NCBI GenBank assembly: GCA_947488485.1
Contig: CANKZO010000126.1
Location: forward strand, 1 to 6,582
Direction: 5' to 3'
Source of the DNA: Opitutia bacterium
Lineage (GTDB): Bacteria > Verrucomicrobiota > Verrucomicrobiae > Opitutales > UBA953
DNA length: 6,582 bases
A program made the position numbers and the translations under genes. Of the stretch, positions 1 through 6,573 are shown piece after piece. Within the stretch, counting starts at the first letter, position 1. Every line of letters starts with the position of its first letter. The notes under the pieces are model-generated. The model ran no database searches. It saw nothing but the letters and a program-made list of their open reading frames with translations, and was not told the DNA's origin.

Positions 1-59
1 ATCCCTAGCTGCGGGGGTTGCATGGCGGACGGAGTCAGGCATAACGACCCTTAACATTC

Positions 60-3000
60 ATGTCGCTACAGCCCCCTCAGTTCATCGGTTGGTCAAAGGC
101 TCTAGCCGAGGGGGTTGCTTCGAGCCTACTCGCAGGCCGGACAGGAGCACCCATCGACCTGGGGACCCATCGGGTGATTGTACCATCTAGTTTCGCCAGC
201 CGCCTGATCCAGGAGGAGCTGGCGAAGCAGGCGCCGAATGGCGTCCTGCTGCCGGTATTCCAGACGCCGACGGAGTTTTTGAACTGGGGAGACCGCAGTT
301 CAGGTGCAAAAGTGCAAAACGGCCAAGGGCCTGTGGAAATGTGGAAAGGTGAAGACAGCCGAGGGCATGCAGGCACGGGGGAACCGGGAACCGGAAGAGA
401 TGATAGCTTTGTGGCGGCGAGTTCGGCGGATGCGTTGATGGCTTGGATTGAGGTCCTTCAGGCGACGGATCGCTCTACCCTGCCCAATCTGTTCCCGAAC
501 GGTAAGCCGGGGCAGTTCACTTTCGAGGAAGCGAAGCGTCTGGCAGAGACGTTGTTCGAACTGCGCGATGAGTTGGGCGGTTCTGCCGAGGGGCTAGACT
601 TCGCTGGGGTAGCCGCCCTGCCCGCCAACCCAGAAAAGGCCCGCTGGAATGACCTGGCGTCCTTGGAAGAGGGCTATCGGACGCGTCTGAACTGCCGCGG
701 CCTGCGCGACCACAATGACCTGCGCTCGGAACTGGCCCGCGGTGAGGGTCTGCCGGAAGGGGTGACGCATATCTGGCTGGCCGGGCTGACCGACCCGCAA
801 CCGTTGTTCATCACCGCGCTGAGCCGCCTGCGTGAGCATTTCGAGATCCAAGCAATCGTAGGTGCCGATGGCTCCGAGGCCGAAAACTTTGACGAATGGG
901 GCCGGCCTCGTCCGGAGTCCTGGCAGGACCGACGGAGCGTGTGGCCTGACTACGCCGAGAGCGTGCATGTGGTCGGCGATGCCCCGGAATCCCTCAAGCG
1001 CCTGCGTGCCTTGCTCGGCGATGCCAAGCCCGTCGACGGCATCCACGCCGTCTGCGCCTGCGACCGCGAGGTCGATGCGCCGAAGATCGCCGCGCTGATC
1101 CATTCGCTGGGGGCCGATGCGGTGAACCCACTGGGCGTCGCGCATGGCTCACACGGACTGCACCACGCCCTGCGCACCTGGAGTCGCTGCTTGGGCACCG
1201 AAGAACCGCCCTTTGAAGTCCTCCGCGAGGTCCTGCTGATCCCTGAGCTCGTCCGCATCACCACCGGCGGGACGACGGCCCTGGGCTTCAGCGAACTCAA
1301 TGAGCAGCTAGACATCGCCGACCGCACGATGCTGCGCGGGTCGTTGAGCGATCTCTGTGGCCAGATTGCCAGCCTGCCCAAGCCCGAGAACGACGCGCGC
1401 AAGCTCATCGAATACGAGGCCCTGCAACGCCTCCCTGCCCGCTTGGAGGCCGTGCTGGCCCTGCGCCGCGCCCACCTCAGCCTGACTTGGCAAGAAGCGC
1501 TGGTCGCGACCATTTCCCTGCTGACGGCGGACAAGAAACTGCGCGAGGACGACCCTGAAGGAGCGTTCGCCATCGAAGTCGCCGAACGGCTCATCGCCAC
1601 GGCCCAGGAAATCGACGCCGCACAGCTGGCCGGGGATTTCGCGCTGACGCACGAGCAGCTCTTCGGGCTGACCCTCGACGCCGCGAGCACCCAACGTCAC
1701 CGCCGCAGCGACGCCCAGGAAGCGGTCAATCTCCCCGGCTGGGTCGAAGCCCCGTGGGACCCGGTTCCGCACATGATCCTGTTCGGGCTGAACGACCACC
1801 TGATCCCGCGGGTCACCCACGCCCACCCCTACCTGCCGGCGAGCCTGCGCACTCTGGCCGGATTGCCGACCAATGAGGCCGTCTTCGCCTCCGCGGCGTT
1901 CACCTTCGAGCAGCTCTGGCGTCGGAGACTCGGCCACGGCTGGCTGGACGTCATCGTCCCCCAGCAGGATGCCGACGGCAACCCCCTGCGCCCTTCCCGC
2001 CTACTCTTCCAGGCTCCGGACGAATCCTTGGGCTCCCGGGTCAGCCACCTGTTCGCGGACGCGCCTAATAGCGACGCCCAGCCCTACTGGGAGATCGCGG
2101 ATGCCCACAAGTTCGTCCCCCTCGCTGATGCCTCAGGCGCGGCCCGCGTCCTGAAGTCCATCTCCGCGACGGCCTTCAAGACCTACCTCGCGGATCCGGC
2201 CGAGTTCTGGCTCAAGCGGGCGCTGCGCATGGATGAGGTCAAGCACGGCAGCATCGAGCTCGACGCCGCCGGCTTCGGCTCGCTGGCGCACGGGGCGCTG
2301 GAAATCTTCGGCAACGACAACCTCGACAAGGCCGTCACCGACCGTGACGAGATCCACCGCCAGCTCATGGCCTGCCTGGGCAAGCACGTCGAAGCCCACT
2401 TCGGCAATGACCCATCGACCGCCATCCGCCTGCAGATCGAAGCCGCGCGGGGTCGTCTGACCGCCTTCGTCGAGACGCAGGCTAAGATGGCTGCCGAAGG
2501 ATGGGTCATTAAGGCCGTCGAAGGCGACCTGCCTGAGGATGAGATCCTCGGGATCAAGATCACCGGGTCGTTCGACCGACTAGACTTCAACACCCTGACC
2601 GGAGAATGGCGGGTCTATGACTACAAGACCTTCAACTACGCCAAGAACCCGGTCGGCACCCATACGGCGACGGGACACGCCGGTGAGTCCTTCATCGCTG
2701 AAGTACGGAAGCGAAACAAGAAAGGCGAGGATACCGGCGAGACCAAGCTCATCCGCTGGAAGGACCTGCAACTGCCCGTCTACCACCGCTCGCTGAAGCA
2801 GGGATGGACCGGCATCGGCAAGGACGACATCCTGCAAGTCGGCTACCTCTGCCTGCCCTCCAAGGTCAGCGATACAGGCGAAGAAGTCTGGAAGTATTAC
2901 CACGCCGACTTCATCAATGCGGCCGAGGCCCAGATCCACCGCGTCGTCGAAGCCCTCAAGCAGGGTGGCAAGGACGCCTACCAGCCATCCGAAGACGGCA

Positions 3001-3086
3001 GCGAATACCCCATCCTCGCGGCGCTGAATGGCCGACGCATGAAGGAATACCTCAACGTCGACCAATTGGGAGGCATCCGCAAATGA
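60..3086 (+). CDS. addB: AddB-like subunit of an AddAB helicase-nuclease (PD-(D/E)XK nuclease family)
   Basis: This is probably the AddB subunit, which partners AddA in processing double-strand DNA ends for RecA-dependent repair in the cytoplasm. The 1008 aa are close to the length of the shorter (alphaproteobacterial-type) AddB proteins. Residues 38-54 (RVIVPSSFASRLIQEEL) match the start of the inactive helicase-like domain. No GxGK(T/S) Walker A is present, as expected for AddB. Residues 572-597 (GLND..IP, then PYLPASLR) match the AddB core. The C-terminal nuclease runs from about residue 700: G740/H744 (GSLAH), D839 (FDRLD), D854-Y855-K856 (DYK) and Q904xxxY908, so the active site looks intact. 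The Cys expected in Fe-S AddB proteins before the nuclease is D712, and no C-terminal Cys triad is seen. Residues about 79-120 are a Gly-rich insert encoded by short tandem repeats. The start at 60 is the first ATG after an in-frame TAA at 42-44; no Shine-Dalgarno site lies close to it. The gene overlaps addA by 4 bp. I am confident of the family and fairly sure of the subunit name. Confidence 0.88.
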   Translation: MSLQPPQFIGWSKALAEGVASSLLAGRTGAPIDLGTHRVIVPSSFASRLIQEELAKQAPNGVLLPVFQTPTEFLNWGDRSSGAKVQNGQGPVEMWKGEDSRGHAGTGEPGTGRDDSFVAASSADALMAWIEVLQATDRSTLPNLFPNGKPGQFTFEEAKRLAETLFELRDELGGSAEGLDFAGVAALPANPEKARWNDLASLEEGYRTRLNCRGLRDHNDLRSELARGEGLPEGVTHIWLAGLTDPQPLFITALSRLREHFEIQAIVGADGSEAENFDEWGRPRPESWQDRRSVWPDYAESVHVVGDAPESLKRLRALLGDAKPVDGIHAVCACDREVDAPKIAALIHSLGADAVNPLGVAHGSHGLHHALRTWSRCLGTEEPPFEVLREVLLIPELVRITTGGTTALGFSELNEQLDIADRTMLRGSLSDLCGQIASLPKPENDARKLIEYEALQRLPARLEAVLALRRAHLSLTWQEALVATISLLTADKKLREDDPEGAFAIEVAERLIATAQEIDAAQLAGDFALTHEQLFGLTLDAASTQRHRRSDAQEAVNLPGWVEAPWDPVPHMILFGLNDHLIPRVTHAHPYLPASLRTLAGLPTNEAVFASAAFTFEQLWRRRLGHGWLDVIVPQQDADGNPLRPSRLLFQAPDESLGSRVSHLFADAPNSDAQPYWEIADAHKFVPLADASGAARVLKSISATAFKTYLADPAEFWLKRALRMDEVKHGSIELDAAGFGSLAHGALEIFGNDNLDKAVTDRDEIHRQLMACLGKHVEAHFGNDPSTAIRLQIEAARGRLTAFVETQAKMAAEGWVIKAVEGDLPEDEILGIKITGSFDRLDFNTLTGEWRVYDYKTFNYAKNPVGTHTATGHAGESFIAEVRKRNKKGEDTGETKLIRWKDLQLPVYHRSLKQGWTGIGKDDILQVGYLCLPSKVSDTGEEVWKYYHADFINAAEAQIHRVVEALKQGGKDAYQPSEDGSEYPILAALNGRRMKEYLNVDQLGGIRK
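304..397 (+). repeat. Cluster of short tandem repeats inside addB (STRR-like in-frame insert)
   Basis: Three different short tandem duplications lie within 94 bases. They are GTGCAAAA twice (304-311, 312-319), TGTGGAAA twice (332-339, 340-347, followed by the related GGTGAAGA), and GGGAACC twice (379-385, 386-392, followed by the partial copy GGAAG). They encode residues about 82-113 of AddB, a Gly-rich, low-complexity stretch between the FLNW segment and the ALMAWIEVL helix; from memory of the family only a short linker is expected there. The repeat units are seen exactly. That the tract is an insertion is an inference. Confidence 0.7.
3068..3073 (+). promoter_or_regulatory. Shine-Dalgarno site for addA inside the end of addB
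   Basis: GGGAGG lies 9 bases before the ATG at 3083 and inside the last codons of addB. With the ATGA stop/start overlap it decides the addA start and suggests that ribosomes finishing addB re-initiate on addA (translational coupling). The coupling is inferred; the motif and spacing are seen directly. Confidence 0.7.
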
Positions 3087-6000
3087 GCCAGTTCCCCGTC
3101 GAAGATAAAGTCATCCTGGCCTCCGCCGGATCGGGCAAGACCTTCGCCCTCTCCGATCGTATCGTCAAACTCCTGGCCACCGGCGCTAAGCCCGAGCAGA
3201 TTGTCGCCCTGACGTTCACGCGGGCGGCGGCGGCGGAGTTCGTAGCCAGAACCCTCGAGAAGCTCGCCAAGGCGGCCTCGAGCGAGGAAGAGGCCGCCGA
3301 CCTACGCAGCGAGAATCGCCTGAACCTACCGGAGACCTGCGATGCGGCGTTCTTCCGGGATCTCCTACGCAAGACCCTGCTTTCGATGCAGCGCCTCACC
3401 CTGGGGACGTTGGATAGCTTCTTTGCGCGACTGGTGACCAACAACCCGACGGAAGTCGGCTTGGACGGCGGACGCATCAGCAACATCAGCGACGTCGAGG
3501 CCGCGGACATCCGAACCCAGGTCATCGCCCAGATGATGGCCGAGACCAATCCGAGCGAGATCGACGAGATCTGGGACCTGCTGCGATTCCTGAACCAAGG
3601 CAAGGTCGTCGCCACCCCGCTCAAGGGCTTCGCGGAGACCGTCGCCAAGCTCCATGACCTCGTATCCCTGGCCAAGGACGACTTCAAGTGGGGCGAAGCA
3701 GGCACCATCTGGCCACAGGGTCGACCAGAGATCTTCCATCGCCCGTCCGAGGCGGAGACGCAGAAGGCGTCGCGCGAGCTATTGGTCTGGCTGGAACCCC
3801 AGACCTTCCACGCGACTTTCAAGAAGAGCCTGATCAGCATCGCCGAGAACATCGGAGCGATGGCGCATGCCTCGGACATGTCCGACTCTAATTGGAACAA
3901 CCTAGATGGACGCCTCAGGCCTGTCGTACGGGGCAAGATGGGGACGGATTTTACGATTAACTATCCTGCGGGAGAGAAAGGTAAATCCATCCACTTGGCC
4001 GCTGCCGCGTGTGATGCGCTGCGAGTGCTCGCCCGGACAGCCTACTCCATCGCGCTGGAGGAGAAGCTGGCGCAAACGAAGGCGATGCATCGACTGCTCA
4101 AGCGATACGATGAGATCTATGACCGGGAGATCCGGCAGAGAGGCCGACTGACCTTCAGCGACAACGTCACCCTGCTCCTCAACGCCGAGGGTAAGTTCGA
4201 CATCGATTACCGCCTGGACTGCAGCGTGAAGCACTGGCTCTTCGACGAATTCCAGGACACCAGCACACGCCAGTGGAAGGTGCTCGAAGATAACCTCATG
4301 GAGATCATGGGCGGACAGCAGGAAAAGACCGAGTGGCGGACGGCCTTCTTCGTGGGCGACCTCAAGCAGAGCCTCTACGGCTGGCGCGCGGGCAATCCCG
4401 AGCTCCTGCGCATGGTGGATGGGCTGATCCCCAATGAAGGGGACAACCGACTCGATTTCACCCGACGCTGCGCCCAACCCGTCGTCGAACTGGTCAATAG
4501 CCTGCTGGGAGACCTCGAGCCCCATGGTCCTTACTTCTCGGCCGAGGCTGCGGAGCAATGGGCCAAGGTCTGGGCTAACCATGAATCCAAGAACAAGGAT
4601 AAGCCCGAGCTGGGCGATGCCCTCTGGGTAAGGCTTAAGAACCTCGATGAAACCGTCGAGGACAGTGAATTCGGTGATGAAGAAGAAGAGACCAGCAAGG
4701 TCGCCTGTCAGGCCAAGTGGATCGGAGCGCACATCGAGAAGTCCGGCATGCTCGAACGTGGATTGCTGAAGCCCGGCATCACCTGCGCTATTTTGGTGTC
4801 GAAGAACAGCCAGGCCGCCGAGATCACCGAACAGCTACGACGGATGGGTATCGAGGCGGCCGACGAGGCCGCGGCGGAGATCGCCATGGATAACCCTTTC
4901 ACGGCGGGCATCGTCTCGCTGATCAAGAACACCGCCCACCCGACCGATCGTCTGAGCAAGGGCATGGCGTGGATGTCGCCAAGCGCGAAGGCGTTCGTCG
5001 ACGCGTGCGGGAGCTGGGAACACGCGAGGCTCAAGATCGCCGAGGTCTTCTACGAAAAGGGCGGCGAAGCGCTCCTGCAGGAACTGCTCAAGGGGCGCAT
5101 CCCGACCGGGGAGACGAACGCCGAGCGCTTCCTGGCCAAGCGCGTGCAGCAGATCCTGGCGTTGGCCGTGAAGTTCGACGAAGACGACCATCGCGACCTC
5201 GGCCGTTTCGCCACCCATCTGGAAAAGTCGTCGCTCCGCGATACGGCCGACCCTCGGTCCGTGCAGGTGCTGACCATCCACCGATCTAAGGGCCTGCAGT
5301 ACACCGCGGTCTACCTCCCCTGCCTGAACAGCGACAAGCAGAAGATCGCCGAAGTGCGGGTCAAGGACCCCATGGTGAAGACCGATGCGCAGTTCATCCC
5401 CGAATGGGTGATCACGCGTCCCAAGACCGAGGTCTGCGAGGCGGACCCAGCGACCCTCGAGGCCGCGCTGACCAAGGAGCGGACCGCGGCGGCCTATGAG
5501 AACCTCTGCCGCATCTACGTGGGTATGACCCGCGCCATCCGACGACTCGTGCTCGTCACCGATGAGATCGAACTCGAAAGCCGGGAAGCGCTCACGGACG
5601 ACAAGAAGCTCCGGAAATACGATTTCGCATCCCTCATCGAGGCAGCCCTCGGGGGGACCACCGGTACGGGAATCGAAGGTACGCCACTCGAACTTAAGGG
5701 CGCCTGCCCTGCGGAGATCGTGGTTAGCCACGGCTCGAACGCATGGATCGCCCATGCCATCAAGGCTCAGCCGGCGGCGGCGGAAGCGCCGGTCAGGGAT
5801 ATCCGTACGCTGACCCCTGTGCGCCGGACCGAGCGCCTCCGCCCCTCGAAGTCGGGCAAGGCCTTCGAAGGCGGCTGGAGACCCAGCAAGGACACCGCCC
5901 GGGGCAAAGTTTACGGAACCCTCGTGCACGAGCTCTTCAACCACCTCGAATGGGATGCCGAGGCCTTTCTGGCGGGATTGGCGGCACGGACCTGGTCGGT

Positions 6001-6367
6001 CGAGTCCCCGGCGCTTTACGACGAAGCCGTGGCGGCGATCGAAGCCTGCCTCAAGTCAGCGCCCGTGGCCGAGCTCCTGCTCAGCAAGCCGGCGGGAGTC
6101 CTCCTCTGGAACGAGCGCAAGGCTACCCTCATGCATGAAGGTAAGGCCATCAGCGCCGTCTTCGACCGCGTGCACGTGATTCCCGGCCAGTCGGCCACCG
6201 TCATCGATTACAAGACCAACGACTGCTCCCTCGAACACCTCAAGGAGTTGTATCAGGGCCAGATGGATTTGTATAGGGTCGCGGTGGGGAAGTTGTGTGG
6301 GATGGAGCCTAATAAAATCCGCTGCGTACTCGTTCACGTAAGACTGGGCCAGCTGGTGGAGGCGTGA
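3083..6367 (+). CDS. addA: AddA-like UvrD/Rep-family helicase with C-terminal PD-(D/E)XK nuclease
   Basis: This is the likely motor and nuclease subunit of an AddAB complex: an ATP-dependent 3'-5' DNA translocase that unwinds broken ends. The superfamily 1 motifs occur in order. Walker A is ASAGSGKT (13-20), Ia is LTFTRAAAAEF (43-53), a GTLDSFF block lies near 105-115, Walker B is DEFQDTS (388-394), III is GDLKQSLYGWR (425-435), IV is LDFTRRC (457-463), V is TIHRSKGLQY (731-740) and VI is YVGMTRA (812-818). The nuclease follows: GTLVHELF with H949, D1028 (FDRV), D1042-Y1043-K1044 (IDYKT) and Q1060xxxY1064. At 1094 aa it is somewhat shorter than B. subtilis AddA. The ATG at 3083 is chosen because it overlaps the addB stop as ATGA, has GGGAGG 9 bases upstream, and puts Walker A close to the N-terminus as in this family. 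The frame stays open upstream to 2804, but that part is Arg/Pro-rich and overlaps addB. An exodeoxyribonuclease V beta (RecB) label would be the alternative, but an AddB neighbour argues for AddA. Confidence 0.93.
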   Translation: MSQFPVEDKVILASAGSGKTFALSDRIVKLLATGAKPEQIVALTFTRAAAAEFVARTLEKLAKAASSEEEAADLRSENRLNLPETCDAAFFRDLLRKTLLSMQRLTLGTLDSFFARLVTNNPTEVGLDGGRISNISDVEAADIRTQVIAQMMAETNPSEIDEIWDLLRFLNQGKVVATPLKGFAETVAKLHDLVSLAKDDFKWGEAGTIWPQGRPEIFHRPSEAETQKASRELLVWLEPQTFHATFKKSLISIAENIGAMAHASDMSDSNWNNLDGRLRPVVRGKMGTDFTINYPAGEKGKSIHLAAAACDALRVLARTAYSIALEEKLAQTKAMHRLLKRYDEIYDREIRQRGRLTFSDNVTLLLNAEGKFDIDYRLDCSVKHWLFDEFQDTSTRQWKVLEDNLMEIMGGQQEKTEWRTAFFVGDLKQSLYGWRAGNPELLRMVDGLIPNEGDNRLDFTRRCAQPVVELVNSLLGDLEPHGPYFSAEAAEQWAKVWANHESKNKDKPELGDALWVRLKNLDETVEDSEFGDEEEETSKVACQAKWIGAHIEKSGMLERGLLKPGITCAILVSKNSQAAEITEQLRRMGIEAADEAAAEIAMDNPFTAGIVSLIKNTAHPTDRLSKGMAWMSPSAKAFVDACGSWEHARLKIAEVFYEKGGEALLQELLKGRIPTGETNAERFLAKRVQQILALAVKFDEDDHRDLGRFATHLEKSSLRDTADPRSVQVLTIHRSKGLQYTAVYLPCLNSDKQKIAEVRVKDPMVKTDAQFIPEWVITRPKTEVCEADPATLEAALTKERTAAAYENLCRIYVGMTRAIRRLVLVTDEIELESREALTDDKKLRKYDFASLIEAALGGTTGTGIEGTPLELKGACPAEIVVSHGSNAWIAHAIKAQPAAAEAPVRDIRTLTPVRRTERLRPSKSGKAFEGGWRPSKDTARGKVYGTLVHELFNHLEWDAEAFLAGLAARTWSVESPALYDEAVAAIEACLKSAPVAELLLSKPAGVLLWNERKATLMHEGKAISAVFDRVHVIPGQSATVIDYKTNDCSLEHLKELYQGQMDLYRVAVGKLCGMEPNKIRCVLVHVRLGQLVEA

Positions 6368-6381
6368 GACTGCGTGAGAGT
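6362..6381 (+). repeat. Tandem decamer pair spanning the addA stop codon
   Basis: GCGTGAGACT (6362-6371) is followed directly by GCGTGAGAGT (6372-6381), differing at one base. The addA stop TGA (6365-6367) lies in the first copy. The second copy runs into the GAGTATN heptamer array. Confidence 0.75.
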
Positions 6382-6405
6382 ATTGAGTATGGAGTATCGA
6401 GTATA
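6378..6405 (+). repeat. Four tandem heptamers GAGTATN
   Basis: Four consecutive 7-base units GAGTATT, GAGTATG, GAGTATC and GAGTATA begin 10 bases after the addA stop codon. Six positions are invariant and the seventh is a different base in each copy. The array is A+T-richer than the genes. It is non-coding as far as can be seen. Confidence 0.85.
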
Positions 6406-6421
6406 GGGGAGGCATCATTTC

Positions 6422-6460
6422 GGGTGGCGGGTGGCGGCCCCAGGTGGCGGGTGGCGGGGG
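6422..6460 (+). repeat. GGGTGGC heptamer block / 15-bp direct repeat, G-rich
   Basis: The 15-mer GGTGGCGGGTGGCGG occurs at 6423-6437 and again at 6443-6457, separated by CCCCA. It can also be read as heptamers: GGGTGGC at 6422-6428, 6429-6435 and 6449-6455, with a 6-base copy at 6443-6448. Four runs of three or more G (6422-6424, 6429-6431, 6449-6451, 6456-6460) mean the plus strand, and any readthrough mRNA, could form a G-quadruplex with a long middle loop. Many GG runs with 1-base loops would also permit two-tier forms. Confidence 0.8.
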
Positions 6461-6479
6461 AGACATAGCTGTATCGAGG

Positions 6480-6514
6480 TAGGGACAGTACCACGTGCTG
6501 TCCTAGGGACTTTT
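6480..6514 (+). terminator. Possible hairpin terminator downstream of addA
   Basis: GGACAG (6483-6488) pairs with CTGTCC (6498-6503). The stem extends outward by two A-T pairs past a bulged G (6482), and inward by U-G, A-U and C-G to a 3-base CAC loop. A run of four T follows at 6511-6514, five bases after the stem. The stem is good, but the short and distant T run is weaker than a classical intrinsic terminator. It lies about 110 bases after the addA stop. The interior CACGTG is a palindrome, so a protein-binding site is an alternative. Confidence 0.3.
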
Positions 6515-6521
6515 ACGGCTT

Positions 6522-6546
6522 GAGTGTAAGCGGATATCGGACACTC
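6522..6546 (+). other. Small inverted repeat (GAGTGT / ACACTC)
   Basis: GAGTGT (6522-6527) is complementary to ACACTC (6541-6546), with a 13-base loop that contains the palindrome GATATC. It lies directly between the possible terminator hairpin and the GNRA-loop hairpin. The role is unknown; a six-base match with a long loop could be chance. Confidence 0.3.
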
Positions 6547-6551
6547 TTTAG

Positions 6552-6573
6552 TCATCGGTCGAGAGGCCGATGA
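6552..6573 (+). other. Hairpin with a GAGA (GNRA-type) tetraloop at the window edge
   Basis: TCATCGGTC (6552-6560) pairs with GGCCGATGA (6565-6573), giving nine pairs including one G-U, closed by the loop GAGA (6561-6564). GNRA tetraloops are typical of structured RNA, so this may be part of a leader or small RNA for the next gene that continues beyond the window. AGAAAGG (6573-6579) just after it could serve as a Shine-Dalgarno site for a gene starting past the edge. The structure is visible; its identity is not. Confidence 0.4.

Noticed and set aside
18..45. Sigma-70-like promoter TTGCAT, 16 bases, CATAAC before addB
   Set aside because: It matches only 3/6 and 4/6 consensus bases and would give a leader of about 8 bases; too weak to annotate, though it would fit the lack of an SD site.
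1..54. Possible 3' end of an upstream gene, or a 10-codon leader peptide (ATG at 22, stop at 52-54, 5 bases before addB)
   Set aside because: The frame is open from the window edge, but 17 codons without a stop are common by chance in GC-rich DNA and no motif can be recognised; sequence upstream is needed.
1308..1937. Minus-strand open frames opposite addB (also 594-1145 and 950-1690)
   Set aside because: These are shadow frames of a well-supported gene, with low-complexity Arg/Ser or Gly/Val-rich translations and no motifs.
2804..3082. Upstream extension of the addA frame by 93 codons
   Set aside because: It lies wholly inside addB in another frame, is Arg/Pro-rich without family resemblance, and the ATG at 3083 has a good SD site and places Walker A where the family has it.
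4835..5944. 369-codon open frame on the minus strand opposite addA
   Set aside because: Long antisense frames are expected opposite GC-rich coding DNA; the translation shows no recognisable domain and addA is clearly coding here, with motifs V and VI.
6362..6460. CRISPR array or transposon end
   Set aside because: The repeat units are 7-15 bp without unique spacers of regular size; there is no terminal inverted repeat, transposase or cas gene in the window.
6056..6494. Minus-strand open frames over the end of addA and the spacer (also 6309-6494)
   Set aside because: They read through the heptamer repeats and the antisense of the AddA nuclease; there are no protein family features.
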